A stretch of 64,000 bases of DNA from contig NZ_JAPDGS010000002.1 of assembly GCF_025950525.1 (NCBI RefSeq), forward strand, positions 372,001 to 436,000, given 5' to 3'. The notes beneath the pieces were generated by a model, which made no database searches, was not told the origin of the DNA, and saw only the letters and a program-made list of their open reading frames with translations. Origin of the DNA: Stagnihabitans lacustris. GTDB lineage: Bacteria > Pseudomonadota > Alphaproteobacteria > Rhodobacterales > Rhodobacteraceae. Shown here in pieces: positions 1-9,532 of the stretch; positions within the stretch are counted from its first letter, which is position 1, and every line of letters begins with the position of its first letter. Position numbers and translations under genes: made by a program.

Positions 1-252
1 GACGAGCCGAATTCGAACCTGGACAACGAAGGGTCGATGGCCCTGAACCAGGCCATCAAGGTGATGAAGGAACAGGGCCGCGCCATCCTGATCATGGCCC
101 ACCGCCCCGCCGCCATCCAGGAATGTGAACTTCTTCTGGTGCTGGAGGACGGGATGCGCCGCGCCTTTGGCCCTCGCGACCAGGTCTTGAAGGACATGGT
201 CAAGAACCACACCGAAATCGCCAAATCCACCGGACAAGGAGGCGTGACATGA
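1..252 (+). CDS. Type I secretion ABC transporter ATPase, C-terminal end (partial)
   Basis: This is the last 83 codons of an ABC transporter whose start lies outside the window. The frame opens with the Walker B/D-loop stretch DEPNSNLD, followed by the H-loop region (IMAHRP), which is the end of a nucleotide-binding domain. Its stop overlaps the start of the HlyD-family adaptor by four bases (ATGA), so the pair is a type I secretion module of the PrtD/PrtE kind that would export proteins through the inner membrane to an outer-membrane TolC-like channel. The exported substrate is not visible here. Confidence 0.88.
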   Translation, partial: DEPNSNLDNEGSMALNQAIKVMKEQGRAILIMAHRPAAIQECELLLVLEDGMRRAFGPRDQVLKDMVKNHTEIAKSTGQGGVT

Positions 253-1697
253 GCGAGACCCCCAAGCTCTCCACCGCCCCGGCAGAGCCGCACCGCGTCG
301 AACCGGGCCAGTCCCTGACGACGCCGTCCCCGATCGAACTGGCCAAGGTCGACAAAAAGGGCACCGCCGTGGCCCTGCCGCAGGGCGTGGCCCCGGCGCC
401 GAAACTGCAAACCTGGTCGGCCAAAAGGCCGATCTGGATCGGCGGCGTGACGGTCGTTGTCCTGCTGGCTTTCTTTGTCGGCTGGGGCATGTTGACCACG
501 ATTTCCGGCGCCGTGGTGACGCAGGGCATCATTCAGGTTGAACAAAATCGCCAGATTGTTCAGCATCTTGACGGCGGGATGATCGCCGAAATCTCTGTGA
601 CCGAGGGGCAGACGGTGGCCGCGGGCGACCTTCTGATGCGGCTGGACGGCACCCAGGTGAAGGCCGAACTGGCCATCGTCGAGGGGCAGTTGTTCGACGC
701 CACCGCCCGCAAGGCCCGGCTTGTGGCCGAGCGCGACGACCTGACCGAGCCCGTCTTTCCGCCGGACCTTCTGGCCCTGGCCCAGACCCGCCCCGATGTC
801 GCCGAACAGATCGAGGGGCAAAGGCGGCTCTTCACCGCGCGGCTGGACACGGTCAACGCCCAGATCAGCCAGCTGAACAAACGGATGGAGCAGATTTCGG
901 CCCAGGGTGACGGTGTGCGCGCGCAAATGGCCGCCATCGACGACCAGGAATCCTTGCTGCAGCCCGAGATTGACTCCAAGCAAAAGCTTCTGGATCAAGG
1001 GCTTGCGCAGTCCGCCCAGGTGGCCGACCTGCAACGCGAGGCCGCGCGCCTTTTGGGCAACAAGGGCGAGCTGACCGCCTCGCTGGCGCAGGCCGAGGGG
1101 CGCGCCACGGAAATCGAGCTGCAGATCCTGCAAATCCGCTCGGCCCGGCGCGAAGAGGCCAACACCCAGTTGCGCGACATGGGGGACAAGACGTTGGAGC
1201 TTGCGGAACGCCGTCGCGCCCTGACCGAAAAGGTCGACCGCCTGGACATCCGCGCGCCGGTTTCGGGCGTGGTCCTTGGCCTGGCCGTGACGACGCCGCA
1301 ATCGGTGATCCGCCCGGCCGATCCGCTGCTGTATATCATCCCGCAGGATCGGCCGCTGATCATCATCATCCAGATCCCGCCGATCCATGTCGATGAAATC
1401 CGCGTCGGCTCTGTCGTCGAGGTGGCCTTTGCCGCCTTTTCGGCCCGCACGACACCGCAGTTGAAGGGCAAGATCACCACGATTTCGCCCGATGCGATCA
1501 CCGATCAGGCGACGCACCAAAGCTATTACCGCGGCGAAGTCGTGCTGGACCCGGGCGAAATGGCCAAGCTGGAGGGTCAGACCCTGTTGCCGGGCATGCC
1601 GGTCCAAGGTTTTGTCTCGACCGGGGATCGCACGCCGATGGCCTATCTGATCAAGCCCTTCTGGGATTATGTTCACATGGCCTTCCGCGAGAATTGA
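249..1697 (+). CDS. HlyD family type I secretion periplasmic adaptor subunit
   Basis: The 482-residue protein has a proline-rich cytoplasmic N-terminus, one membrane segment at about residues 62-84, a lipoyl/barrel-sandwich half starting at about 90 (QHLDGGMI..VTEGQ), a long coiled-coil hairpin at about 145-330, and a second barrel and membrane-fusion end (RAPVSGVVLGL..). This is the standard architecture of PrtE/HlyD adaptors, which join the inner-membrane ATPase to the outer-membrane channel. The start overlaps the stop of the ATPase gene, indicating translational coupling. Length and domain order are normal for the family. Confidence 0.93.
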   Translation: MSETPKLSTAPAEPHRVEPGQSLTTPSPIELAKVDKKGTAVALPQGVAPAPKLQTWSAKRPIWIGGVTVVVLLAFFVGWGMLTTISGAVVTQGIIQVEQNRQIVQHLDGGMIAEISVTEGQTVAAGDLLMRLDGTQVKAELAIVEGQLFDATARKARLVAERDDLTEPVFPPDLLALAQTRPDVAEQIEGQRRLFTARLDTVNAQISQLNKRMEQISAQGDGVRAQMAAIDDQESLLQPEIDSKQKLLDQGLAQSAQVADLQREAARLLGNKGELTASLAQAEGRATEIELQILQIRSARREEANTQLRDMGDKTLELAERRRALTEKVDRLDIRAPVSGVVLGLAVTTPQSVIRPADPLLYIIPQDRPLIIIIQIPPIHVDEIRVGSVVEVAFAAFSARTTPQLKGKITTISPDAITDQATHQSYYRGEVVLDPGEMAKLEGQTLLPGMPVQGFVSTGDRTPMAYLIKPFWDYVHMAFREN

Positions 1698-1718
1698 ACC
1701 GCGTCTTGTGAGCGTCAC

Positions 1719-1741
1719 GGGCCGGGGGTAGCCTCCGGCCC
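1719..1741. terminator. Hairpin after the type I secretion genes
   Basis: Arms GGGCCGG and CCGGCCC (1719-1725 and 1735-1741) form a GC-rich hairpin between the adaptor and the RidA-like gene. There is no T-run, so it is at best a weak or Rho-assisted terminator. Confidence 0.4.
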
Positions 1742-1764
1742 GAAGCATTTGACTGGGGGGAATC

Positions 1765-2226
1765 ATGTCCATCGAAGAACGTCTGGCCGAACTGGGGGTG
1801 ACCCTTCCCGACGCGCCCGCGCCCGCGGCGAATTATGTGCCCTTCGTGCAGGTGGGCGACCTAGTCCATGTCTCGGGCCAGATTTCCAAGGGTGATGCCG
1901 GGTTGATCACCGGCAAGCTGGGCGCCGATCTGGACGTGGCTGCGGGGGCCGAGGCCGCCCGCGCCTGCGCCGTGGCGCTTTTGGCGCAGGCCCGCGCGGC
2001 TTGCGGCGGCGATCTTGGCCGCCTGGTGCGGCTGGTGAAACTGGTGGGCTTCGTGAACTCGACGCCCGATTTCGTGGACCAACCCAAGGTGATCAACGGC
2101 GCCTCGGATTTCATGGTTGCGGTCCTGGGTGATGCCGGGCGGCACGCGCGCTCGGCCGTCTCGGCGGCCTCCTTGCCCTTCGGCGTCGCGGTGGAAATCG
2201 AGGCGATCTTTCAGGTGCGCGGATGA
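1765..2226 (+). CDS. RidA family protein (YjgF/YER057c/UK114)
   Basis: This 153-residue protein belongs to the RidA/YjgF superfamily. Visible hallmarks are the N-terminal strand region VQVGDLVHVSGQI, the central helix with VRLVKLVGFVNSTPDF, and the C-terminal ARSAVSAASLPFGVAVEIEA, where the Arg of RidA proteins that contacts carboxylate ligands sits in HARSAV. It is the longer form (about 150 residues) common in alphaproteobacteria. Members deaminate reactive enamine/imine intermediates, but the long form is not well characterised. It overlaps the GDPD gene by four bases and leads a four-gene plus-strand operon. Confidence 0.88.
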   Translation: MSIEERLAELGVTLPDAPAPAANYVPFVQVGDLVHVSGQISKGDAGLITGKLGADLDVAAGAEAARACAVALLAQARAACGGDLGRLVRLVKLVGFVNSTPDFVDQPKVINGASDFMVAVLGDAGRHARSAVSAASLPFGVAVEIEAIFQVRG

Positions 2227-2987
2227 AAACCCCGCTGCCCGCGGCTTTCCTGCGCGCGCCCATCGCCCACCGCGCCTTGCACGACCGCGCACGGGGCCGG
2301 ATCGAGAATTCGGCCTCGGCGGTCAGGGCGGCGCGGGCTGCGGGCTATGCCGTTGAAATCGACCTGCAATTGTCGAAAGACGGCGTGCCCATGGTCTTTC
2401 ACGACGAGGATATGGCGCGGCTGACCGGTCAGCCCGGCTGGGTCTGGGACCGCACGGCGGCAGAGCTGGGGGCTGTGCCGCTTTTGGGGTCGGAGGACAC
2501 CGTGCCGACGCTGGCGCAGGTCCTGGCCCTTGTCGGCGGCGCGGTGCCTTTGCTCATCGAACTCAAGGATCAGACCCTGACCATGGGCCCGACCGATGGC
2601 CGGCTGGAGGCCGCGACCGTCGCCGTCTTGGCCGGTTACTCTGGCCCCGTGGCGCTGATGAGCTTTAACCCGCATTGTCTGGCCCATCTGTCGCGCCTGG
2701 CTCCGCATCTGCCGCGGGGCATCACGACCAGCGCCTATGGGTCGGATTGGGCGCCTTTGGATCCGGCCACCTGCGCGGCCCTGCGGGAGATCCCCGATTA
2801 TGACCGCGTGGGCGCAAGCTTCATCAGCCACGAGGCCGCCGACCTGGCCCGTCCCCGCGTGGCGGAGCTGAAGGCCGCGGGCGCGCGCGTGCTCTGCTGG
2901 ACCATCCGTTCGGCCGAGGACGAGGCAAAGGCCCGGCAAGTGGCCGAAAACATTACCTTTGAAGGTTACGCGGCGGCTTTCGCTTGA
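2223..2987 (+). CDS. Glycerophosphodiester phosphodiesterase family protein
   Basis: This 254-residue GDPD-family hydrolase would cleave glycerophosphodiesters to glycerol-3-phosphate and an alcohol. The active-site set is present: HR near residue 16 (IAHRAL), EIDLQ (Glu and Asp metal ligands) near 46, and FHDED near 60, followed by a TIM-barrel with LLIELK and a closing CWTIRS. No signal peptide is seen, so it is a cytoplasmic UgpQ-type enzyme. The start overlaps the RidA-like stop (ATGA). Confidence 0.9.
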   Translation: MKTPLPAAFLRAPIAHRALHDRARGRIENSASAVRAARAAGYAVEIDLQLSKDGVPMVFHDEDMARLTGQPGWVWDRTAAELGAVPLLGSEDTVPTLAQVLALVGGAVPLLIELKDQTLTMGPTDGRLEAATVAVLAGYSGPVALMSFNPHCLAHLSRLAPHLPRGITTSAYGSDWAPLDPATCAALREIPDYDRVGASFISHEAADLARPRVAELKAAGARVLCWTIRSAEDEAKARQVAENITFEGYAAAFA

Positions 2988-3017
2988 CCTTCGCGCCCGG
3001 GGACCCATCCTATCCCC

Positions 3018-4175
3018 ATGGCCTATGAGATCGCACTTCTGGAGGGCATGGCGGAAATCTCCGCCGCGGATTGGGACCATATGGCCAATCCCGAGGGCGG
3101 GCGCGCGCTTGACCCCTTTACCACCCATCGGTTTCTGGCGGCGCTGGACCGCTCCCGGTCGACCGGCAAGGGCTCGGGCTGGACGACCCGGCCTTTGGTG
3201 GTCCGCGAAGATGGCAAGCCCGTCGCCGCCATGCCGTTGTATGTGAAATCCCATTCCCAGGGCGAGTATATCTTCGACTTCGGCTGGGCCGAGGCCTATG
3301 AGCGCGCGGGCGGCCAGTATTACCCGAAACTGCAATCCGCCGTCCCCTTCACGCCTGCCACGGGCAAGCGATTTCTGGGCGACCCGGCCTTGCGCGGCCT
3401 GTTGATGGAAGCCGCCATCGGCATCACGCGGGACAATGGGCTGTCCTCGCTCCATGTCACCTTTTGCACCGGCGAAGAGGCCGAGGCGCTGACGGGCCCC
3501 CAGGTCCTGCACCGCGTCACCCAGCAATTCCACTGGGAAAACCGGGGTTACGCGGATTTCGACGGCTTCCTGGCCGACCTGTCGTCGCGCAAACGCAAGA
3601 TGATCCGCAAGGAACGTGAGGCGGCGCACTCCCATGGCCTGACGATCCGTGCCCTGACCGGGGCCGATCTGCGCCCCGAACATTGGGATGCGATGTGGGT
3701 GTTTTACCAGGACACCGGCAGCCGGAAATGGGGGACGCCCTATCTGAAACGCGGCTTTTTCGACGAGATCCACGAGACCATGGCCGATGATGTGCTTTTG
3801 GTGCTGGCCTATGCGGGCGACCGTCCTGTGGCGGGCGCCTTGAACTTTATCGGGCGGCAGACGCTTTTCGGCCGCTATTGGGGCTGCACGGAAAACCTGT
3901 CGTGCCTGCATTTCGAACTGTGCTATTATCAGGCGATCGACTGGGCGATATCGCATGGTCTGCAAAGGGTCGAGGCCGGGGCGCAGGGCGAACACAAGCT
4001 GGCGCGCGGCTATCTGCCGACGCCGGTGCATAGTTTGCATTGGATCGCTGATCCCGGACTCCGCGGCGCGGTGGCGCGATACCTGCAGCAGGAACGCGCC
4101 GCCGTGGATGAGGAAATCGAGGTCCTGACCGATTACGGACCGTTTCGCAAAGACCGCAGGGAGGAAACCGAATGA
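3018..4175 (+). CDS. GNAT-like acyltransferase, DUF482/COG3146 (FemAB-like)
   Basis: This is a 385-residue protein of the DUF482 (COG3146, 'peptidogalycan biosynthesis') family. It has two GNAT-like halves, seen in [19 protein letters not shown] near residue 75 and [17 protein letters not shown] near 265, plus the family stretch [12 protein letters not shown] near 195. Biochemical function is unproven. FemAB relatives add amino acids to peptidoglycan or modify peptides. It follows the GDPD gene by about 30 bases and overlaps the pterin dehydratase by four. Confidence 0.85.
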   Translation: MAYEIALLEGMAEISAADWDHMANPEGGRALDPFTTHRFLAALDRSRSTGKGSGWTTRPLVVREDGKPVAAMPLYVKSHSQGEYIFDFGWAEAYERAGGQYYPKLQSAVPFTPATGKRFLGDPALRGLLMEAAIGITRDNGLSSLHVTFCTGEEAEALTGPQVLHRVTQQFHWENRGYADFDGFLADLSSRKRKMIRKEREAAHSHGLTIRALTGADLRPEHWDAMWVFYQDTGSRKWGTPYLKRGFFDEIHETMADDVLLVLAYAGDRPVAGALNFIGRQTLFGRYWGCTENLSCLHFELCYYQAIDWAISHGLQRVEAGAQGEHKLARGYLPTPVHSLHWIADPGLRGAVARYLQQERAAVDEEIEVLTDYGPFRKDRREETE

Positions 4176-4528
4176 CACCCTTGTCCGAAGAGGTCCGGGC
4201 CGAGGCCCTTCCCGCATTGGGCGAAACCGGCTGGGCCGCCGTCGAGGGTCGTGATGCGATCCGAAAGATATGGAAATTCAAAAGCTTCGTCGAGGCCTGG
4301 GGCTTCATGTCCCGTGTGGCCCTGATGGCCGAAAAGCTGAACCACCACCCCGAATGGCGCAATGTCTATAACGTGGTCGATGTGACCCTGACCACGCATG
4401 ATTGCAACGGGCTCTCGGATCTGGACATCGACCTGGCCCGCAAGATGGACAAAATCGCGCCGGATACGGTGATCCAGCGCGATCATGGGCAGCCGATTGT
4501 CTGCCTGTGCGGCGGCGGAACGCTTTAG
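4172..4528 (+). CDS. phhB: 4a-hydroxytetrahydrobiopterin dehydratase (PCD)
   Basis: This 118-residue pterin-4a-carbinolamine dehydratase carries the family signature: a basic aromatic patch [11 protein letters not shown], then EKLNHHPEW and [25 protein letters not shown]. It recycles oxidised pterin for aromatic amino acid hydroxylases, or in bacteria lacking these may serve molybdopterin or folate chemistry. The core ends near residue 98 and is followed by an unusual 20-residue tail ending in CLCGGG. Its stop overlaps the stop of the convergent aminotransferase gene. Confidence 0.9.
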   Translation: MTPLSEEVRAEALPALGETGWAAVEGRDAIRKIWKFKSFVEAWGFMSRVALMAEKLNHHPEWRNVYNVVDVTLTTHDCNGLSDLDIDLARKMDKIAPDTVIQRDHGQPIVCLCGGGTL

Positions 4529-5697
4529 CCGCCGACCGCCACGATGGCCGCGGCCAGGATCGGCACCGTCTGGGCGTTCAGCCCGGCGATGTTGATCCGG
4601 CTGTCGCCCACCATATAGATCGCATGCTCTTCGCGCAGGCGCAAAACCTGCGCCTCGGTCAGGCCAAGGCGTGAGAACATGCCCCGATGGGTCGCCACAA
4701 AGTCATAACGATCCGAGTTGGTCAGCTGGCGCAGCGTGTCGGCCAGCGTCTGACGCAGCGTCAGCATGTTAAGGCGGACCTCTTCCAGTTCCGCCTTCCA
4801 ATCGGCGGTCAGGGCCGCATCCTCCAGGATCATCGTCACAAGACGCGCGCCGTGGTCGGGCGGGAAAGAGAAGTTCTGCCGATTCAGGAAGTTAAGGTTG
4901 CCCTGCACCACGGCCTTGCGGTCCGGGGTCGTGAGCGCAATCAGGATGCCGGTCCGCTCACGATAGATGCCGAAGTTCTTGGAGCAGGAGGCCGCGATCA
5001 AGACCTCGGGGAAGCTTTCGGCGATCAGGCGGGTGGCGGCGGCGTCTTCTTCCAGCCCGTCGCCAAAGCCCTGATAGGCGAGGTCGACGAAGGGGACCGC
5101 TTGGCGGTCTTGCAGGATCGCCACGGTCTCGGCCCACTGGGGCGCGGTCAGGTTGGCGCCGGTCGGGTTGTGGCAGCAGCCATGCAGAAGCACGACGTCA
5201 CCGGGGGCGACCTTGGCCAGGTCCTCTTTCATGCCCGCGAAATCGACGCCGCAGGTGGCGGCATCGAAATAGCGATACTCGGCCATCTTCATGCCAAGGA
5301 ACTTGATGATCGAGGGATGGTTCGGCCAGGTCGGCGCTGAAAGCCAGACCGTCGCACCGGGCGTCGCCAGCTTGACCAGCTCCAAAGCCTGACGGATCGC
5401 GCCCGTGCCGCCCGGGGTCGCGACCGAGGCCGCGCGGTCGGTTTCCCCAAGGATCATCTTGACCAGGGCGGCGTTATAGGCGGGTTCACCGGCGAGGCCG
5501 GTATAGGTCTTGGTGGTTTCGACCTCCCAGAGCTTTTTCTCGGCGGCCTTCACGGCGCGCATCACCGGGGTCAGGCCGGTCGCATCCTTGTAGACGCCGA
5601 CGCCAAGGTCGATCTTGGTGGGACGCTTGTCCTCGCGATACAAAGCGATCAGTTGCAGGATCTTGTCCTGCGGCTGGGGATTCAGGGCTTCAAGCAT
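4525..5697 (-). CDS. Aromatic amino acid aminotransferase (class I/II)
   Basis: This 390-residue PLP-dependent aminotransferase belongs to the AspC/TyrB group. The N-terminal region [21 protein letters not shown], the HGCCHNPTG substrate/PLP stretch and the PLP-lysine segment [14 protein letters not shown] are all present. It would interconvert aspartate, tyrosine or phenylalanine with the corresponding keto acids. The gene starts only eight bases after the sulfurtransferase, so the two are probably co-transcribed, and it ends by overlapping the phhB stop. The proximity of phhB and an aromatic aminotransferase may be functional but they are on opposite strands. Confidence 0.92.
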   Translation of the reverse strand: MLEALNPQPQDKILQLIALYREDKRPTKIDLGVGVYKDATGLTPVMRAVKAAEKKLWEVETTKTYTGLAGEPAYNAALVKMILGETDRAASVATPGGTGAIRQALELVKLATPGATVWLSAPTWPNHPSIIKFLGMKMAEYRYFDAATCGVDFAGMKEDLAKVAPGDVVLLHGCCHNPTGANLTAPQWAETVAILQDRQAVPFVDLAYQGFGDGLEEDAAATRLIAESFPEVLIAASCSKNFGIYRERTGILIALTTPDRKAVVQGNLNFLNRQNFSFPPDHGARLVTMILEDAALTADWKAELEEVRLNMLTLRQTLADTLRQLTNSDRYDFVATHRGMFSRLGLTEAQVLRLREEHAIYMVGDSRINIAGLNAQTVPILAAAIVAVGG

Positions 5698-5705
5698 GGG
5701 CGCTC

Positions 5706-6563
5706 CTATCGTGCCGGGCCTTTTTCGACGGCCAGGTCGTCATACATGCCCCATTCGGACCAAGAGCCGTCATAGAGCGAATGGTTGCGGTGCCCCATGC
5801 GTTCAAGCGCCAGCGACAGAACCGCCGCTGTGACGCCAGAGCCGCAAGAGGTGATCACCGGTTTTTTCAGGTCGACCCCGGCGGCTTCGAACACAGCGCG
5901 AAGGTCGGCGGGGGCCTTCATCGTGCCGTCGCCGTTCAACACGGCGGTATAGGGCACATTGCGCGCGCCGGGGATATGGCCCCCGCGCAGGCCGGCGCGG
6001 GGCTCGGGCGCCGTGCCTTCGAAACGCGCTGCGGAGCGGGCATCGACGATCACCGCCTCGCCCAGCTTGGCCGAATGGGCCACCTGCGTCACATCCCGGA
6101 CCAACTGGCTTTGCCGGCTGATGGTCATGTGGCGGTCCTTGACGACGGGGGGCATATCCTCGATCTCGCGGCCCTCGGCCTGCCATTTCGGAAGGCCGCC
6201 GTCCAGAACCGCGATGTCGGTCTTGCCCATCAGCCGAAAGGTCCACCAGACCCGCGCCGCCGAAAACAGCCCCTGTCCGTCATAGACCACGACCTGATGG
6301 CCATCGCCGACACCCATGGCGCGCAGCCGCGAGATGAACTTCTCGGGCGGGGGGGCCATGTGGGGCAGGTTCGACCGGCTGTCGCTGATGTCGTCGATGT
6401 CGAAGAACCGCGCGCCGGGGATATGGCCTGCAGCATATTCGGCCTTGGCGTCGCGACCCGAGCCCGGCAGATACCAGGACGCATCCAGGACCCGCAGATC
6501 GGGGTCCTTGATATGGGCGGCCAGCCAGTCGGTCGAAACAAGCGTCTTGGGATCGTCGGTCAT
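5706..6563 (-). CDS. sseA: 3-mercaptopyruvate sulfurtransferase (tandem rhodanese)
   Basis: This 285-residue protein has two rhodanese domains. The N-terminal inactive one runs over about residues 8-130 (STDWLAAHIKDPDLRVLDASW). The C-terminal catalytic one carries the loop CGSGVT near 241, with the active cysteine. CGSGVT/S is typical of 3-mercaptopyruvate sulfurtransferases, whereas thiosulfate sulfurtransferases have CRKGVT. It would transfer sulfur from mercaptopyruvate to thiol acceptors or cyanide. It precedes the aminotransferase gene. Confidence 0.92.
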   Translation of the reverse strand: MTDDPKTLVSTDWLAAHIKDPDLRVLDASWYLPGSGRDAKAEYAAGHIPGARFFDIDDISDSRSNLPHMAPPPEKFISRLRAMGVGDGHQVVVYDGQGLFSAARVWWTFRLMGKTDIAVLDGGLPKWQAEGREIEDMPPVVKDRHMTISRQSQLVRDVTQVAHSAKLGEAVIVDARSAARFEGTAPEPRAGLRGGHIPGARNVPYTAVLNGDGTMKAPADLRAVFEAAGVDLKKPVITSCGSGVTAAVLSLALERMGHRNHSLYDGSWSEWGMYDDLAVEKGPAR

Positions 6564-6655
6564 CGCGGGTCAGGCTCCTGCAAGGGAACGGTTCCGACCT
6601 AACGCCCGGCGGGCGGAAGGGCAAGCGCGGCTTGGCGCCTGCCCCTGCTTTTACA

Positions 6656-8083
6656 CTATGCCGCCTGCCAGACCTGACGCTTCTCGCGCACCTTGAAGTG
6701 ATTGACCGCGGCAGAGACCCTTGCCGCCTCTTCGGCCATGTTATGGGCGGCGGCGTTGGACTGTTCCACCATGGCGGCGTTGCGCTGGGTGCTTTCGTTC
6801 ATCTCGTTGATCGCCATGTTGATCTGGCGCAGGTTGGCATCCTGCGCGGCCGAGGTTTCGGTGATCTGCACGGCGACAGTGCTGGTGGCCGTCACCTGCT
6901 GCACGATATCGTGCAAGGCATCGCCCACGTCGTTCACCAGTTTCACCCCGGTTTCCACCTGGGTCACGCTTTTCTTGATCAGCGCCTTGATCTGTTCGGC
7001 CGCCTGGGCCGAGCTTTGCGCCAAAGACCGCACCTCGTTGGCCACCACCGCAAAGCCGCGGCCATGTTCGCCCACCCGCGCCGCCTCGACGCCCGCGTTC
7101 AGCGCCAGAAGGTTGGTCTGAAAGGCGATGTCGTCGATGATGCCGATGATCTTGGCAATCTCGCCCGAGCCGCGTTCGATCTGGCTCATGGCCTCCATCG
7201 CTTGTGTGACGACCTGGCCGCCGCCCTCCGCCGCCTCACGCGTGCGGCGAACCGAGTCGTTCAGCGACCGCATCGCCGTCGTCGTGGCCGAAATCGCATG
7301 GGTCAGCTCGTCCATCGCGGCGGCGCTTTCCTCCAGGCTGGCGGCCTGTTGTTCGGACCGCTTGGCCAGATCATCCGAAGCCGCGCGAATTTCTGACGCG
7401 GTCGATGTGATCTGCGACGAGCCTTCCAGGATCGCGCCCATCGTGGTCGACAGCCGCGACAGGGTCTGGCGGAAATCGCGCTCGATCTGGCCGAACGCTT
7501 CGGGCAGGGGCAGAAGGGCCGCGGTCAGATCGCCATTCGACAGGCCCGACAGGGCCGAACCGATCCGTTCGATCACGTCGCGGCGGCTTTCCTCGTCCAC
7601 CTCGAAATAGCGGGTGATGACCATGTCCATGTCCATCAGCGCCACCTTGATCAGCGTGCCAAGCATCCGGGCCTCTGCCTTGCGGCGGGGCGAGAATTTG
7701 CCCATCCCCGAGGTCAGGATTCCTTCGACCACCTGGGCCAGGATATTGGCATAGCCGCCGACATACCACTTTGGCTCCAGCCCGATGCGGGCATGGACAT
7801 CGCCAATGCGCTTGGAGGCCTCCAGATAGGCCGGACCCAAACCGCCGGCAAACATGCGTTGCCAGTGTTGCAACTGGGCCTTGTGCGCCCTGTCCATCCC
7901 CGCCTTTGACGAGAAGTGACGGGCCGTTTCCGGTGTGGCGGCGACTTTCACATAAAAGTCATCCAAAGCCCGATCGCCATACTTGCCGATTGCGGTGGCA
8001 ATCGTGGCGAAGTCCTTGGAGTTCGGGTCTATCCCATAAAACGACAGCCTGCTGGCCAGAGGGGAACGGTCGATGTCGGTCAC
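6656..8083 (-). CDS. Globin-coupled methyl-accepting chemotaxis protein (HemAT-like)
   Basis: This 475-residue soluble chemoreceptor has no membrane segment. Residues 1 to about 165 form a globin-sensor domain; the IGDVHARIGLEPKWY stretch contains the probable proximal heme histidine, H97. The C-terminal half is an MCP signalling domain with the conserved hairpin tip IIDDIAFQTNLLALNAGVEA near 310. In relatives such as HemAT the heme binds O2 and controls CheA for aerotaxis. No che genes lie in the window, so it must act on a distant array. Confidence 0.92.
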   Translation of the reverse strand: MTDIDRSPLASRLSFYGIDPNSKDFATIATAIGKYGDRALDDFYVKVAATPETARHFSSKAGMDRAHKAQLQHWQRMFAGGLGPAYLEASKRIGDVHARIGLEPKWYVGGYANILAQVVEGILTSGMGKFSPRRKAEARMLGTLIKVALMDMDMVITRYFEVDEESRRDVIERIGSALSGLSNGDLTAALLPLPEAFGQIERDFRQTLSRLSTTMGAILEGSSQITSTASEIRAASDDLAKRSEQQAASLEESAAAMDELTHAISATTTAMRSLNDSVRRTREAAEGGGQVVTQAMEAMSQIERGSGEIAKIIGIIDDIAFQTNLLALNAGVEAARVGEHGRGFAVVANEVRSLAQSSAQAAEQIKALIKKSVTQVETGVKLVNDVGDALHDIVQQVTATSTVAVQITETSAAQDANLRQINMAINEMNESTQRNAAMVEQSNAAAHNMAEEAARVSAAVNHFKVREKRQVWQAA

Positions 8084-8153
8084 TGGTAAAGCCCCTTGAA
8101 GGTGCGGATTCGCGGTCCTTCCGTCAGGCTAGCCAGCAAGCCTTAACAAACCC

Positions 8154-8633
8154 TCAGTCGCGGGTATTTTGCTTTAAAAGCCGGGCTTTTTGCCGGTCCC
8201 AATCGCGTTTCGCGCTGGTCTCGCGCTTGTCGGCCAGCTTTTTCCCCTTAGCTATCCCAAGTTTCAGCTTCACCATGCCGCGGTCGTTGAAATACAGCCG
8301 CAGGGGGACGATGGTCATCCCCTCGCGCCCGACGGCCGCATGAAGCCGCGCCAATTGCTTGCGCGAAACCAACAGCTTGCGGTGACGGCGTTCCTCGTGG
8401 CCCCAGGTCTTGGCCTGCAGATAGGGCGCGATATAGCTGTTGATCAGCCACAATTCGCCATGTTCGACTGAGGCATAGCTTTCGGCGATGTTCGACCCGC
8501 CTTGGCGCAGGCTTTTGACTTCGGACCCCAGAAGCATGATGCCCGCTTCCAGATCGTCTTCGATATGGTAATCGAACCTTGCGCGGCGATTTTCCGCGAT
8601 CAGTTTGGAATTGGGGTCGGACTTCTCTACCAT
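8154..8633 (-). CDS. smpB: SsrA-binding protein
   Basis: The 159-residue protein is the tmRNA partner SmpB, needed to rescue stalled ribosomes. The start chosen gives [20 protein letters not shown], the normal family N-terminus; the longer open frame upstream is not needed. The core [15 protein letters not shown], the [18 protein letters not shown] block and the basic C-terminal tail [14 protein letters not shown] are all present. It is divergent from the potassium channel gene 51 bases away. Confidence 0.96.
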   Translation of the reverse strand: MVEKSDPNSKLIAENRRARFDYHIEDDLEAGIMLLGSEVKSLRQGGSNIAESYASVEHGELWLINSYIAPYLQAKTWGHEERRHRKLLVSRKQLARLHAAVGREGMTIVPLRLYFNDRGMVKLKLGIAKGKKLADKRETSAKRDWDRQKARLLKQNTRD

Positions 8634-8684
8634 GATCGTCCTCAGATAAGTGAGGCGGCCGCAGAAGTCCAGCAAGGGGGAGCC

Positions 8685-9125
8685 ATGTTCGTCCAGATCG
8701 CCGTCGGAACCGGGTTGCTTCTCGTCAACATCCTTATGGCTGCCGTCGCGGCCATGGTTCTGGAGGTCATCTTCGTGTCGCTTCACCCCTGGCTGATGCG
8801 CGAGCCGCACCGGCCGAAACTGGTGGCGCTTCTGGTTGGCGTCTCGCTTTGGGTGCTGGGGGTGATCACGGCGGGCACCTGGATCTGGGCCGTGGCACTG
8901 GACGCGCTTGGCGCCTTTCCGACGCTGGAGGAGGCTTTGTATTTCTCGTTGGTGGCCTATACGACGCTGGGCCTGGGCGACATCGTCCCCGCGCCGGAAT
9001 GGCGGCTTTTGGCGGGGATGGAGGCGGCGAACGGGTTGCTGAACTTCGGCCTTCTGACCGCGCTGTTGATCGAGGCCTTCCGGCAAATCCGCCTGGGCCA
9101 GGTTGAACAGAAACGCCGGGGCTAG
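8685..9125 (+). CDS. Two-TM potassium channel family protein
   Basis: This 146-residue membrane protein has an N-terminal hydrophobic helix ([24 protein letters not shown]), a second helix, a re-entrant pore with the selectivity filter TLGLGD (variant of TVGYGD), and a final inner helix ([16 protein letters not shown]). It matches the ion-channel (Ion_trans_2) family. The ATG at 8685 is preceded by GGGGGAG; the frame is open farther upstream but would run into smpB. A regulatory RCK domain is absent. Confidence 0.82.
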   Translation: MFVQIAVGTGLLLVNILMAAVAAMVLEVIFVSLHPWLMREPHRPKLVALLVGVSLWVLGVITAGTWIWAVALDALGAFPTLEEALYFSLVAYTTLGLGDIVPAPEWRLLAGMEAANGLLNFGLLTALLIEAFRQIRLGQVEQKRRG

Positions 9126-9149
9126 CACCAAGGCGGGCCGGGCCGCGGA

Positions 9150-9434
9150 TCAGGCGGTCCGTGTTGAAACAGGGAACCCCAAGGACAAGCAGCCACAGGC
9201 GGCAAACCCCGGCCGGGTCTGGCAAAAGGCCTGGGTCCGGGCGCCGAACTGCAGACCATAACCCGGCCCGGTGGAGCCAAGGCCGCTGGCGCCACCGTCG
9301 TCGATTTGCGCCACATCGACCCATTGGCTGCCGTCATGGGCGGTCAGGATTTCTTTGAACTCCAGCGACAGGCCGGCAGACAGGGCGGGCCCTGCGGTCA
9401 AGGCCAGGGCTGCGGCACGCAAAGGGATGCGCAA
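9150..9434 (-). CDS. Small secreted hypothetical protein
   Basis: A TTG start at 9434, six bases after AAAGAG, gives a 94-residue protein with a convincing signal peptide (MRIPLRAAALALTAGPALSA). The mature part is about 74 residues and has three cysteines near the C-terminus (AFCQTRPGFAACGCLSLGF). I do not recognise the family. Support is the signal peptide, the ribosome-binding site and its fit between neighbouring genes. The start codon is uncertain. Confidence 0.5.
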   Translation of the reverse strand: MRIPLRAAALALTAGPALSAGLSLEFKEILTAHDGSQWVDVAQIDDGGASGLGSTGPGYGLQFGARTQAFCQTRPGFAACGCLSLGFPVSTRTA

Positions 9435-9532
9435 ATCGGGCTCTTTTGCTTTCCCCGCGCCAGAATGGCGGCGCAAGGGGATATGTCGGTCGGGTTGGGT
9501 GCAGCAACCCGACCGGGCCCCCGCCGCATCCC

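Noticed and set aside
2211..4217. 668-codon minus-strand frame
   Set aside because: It is antisense to the GDPD and DUF482 genes, which form a coupled operon with recognisable motifs.
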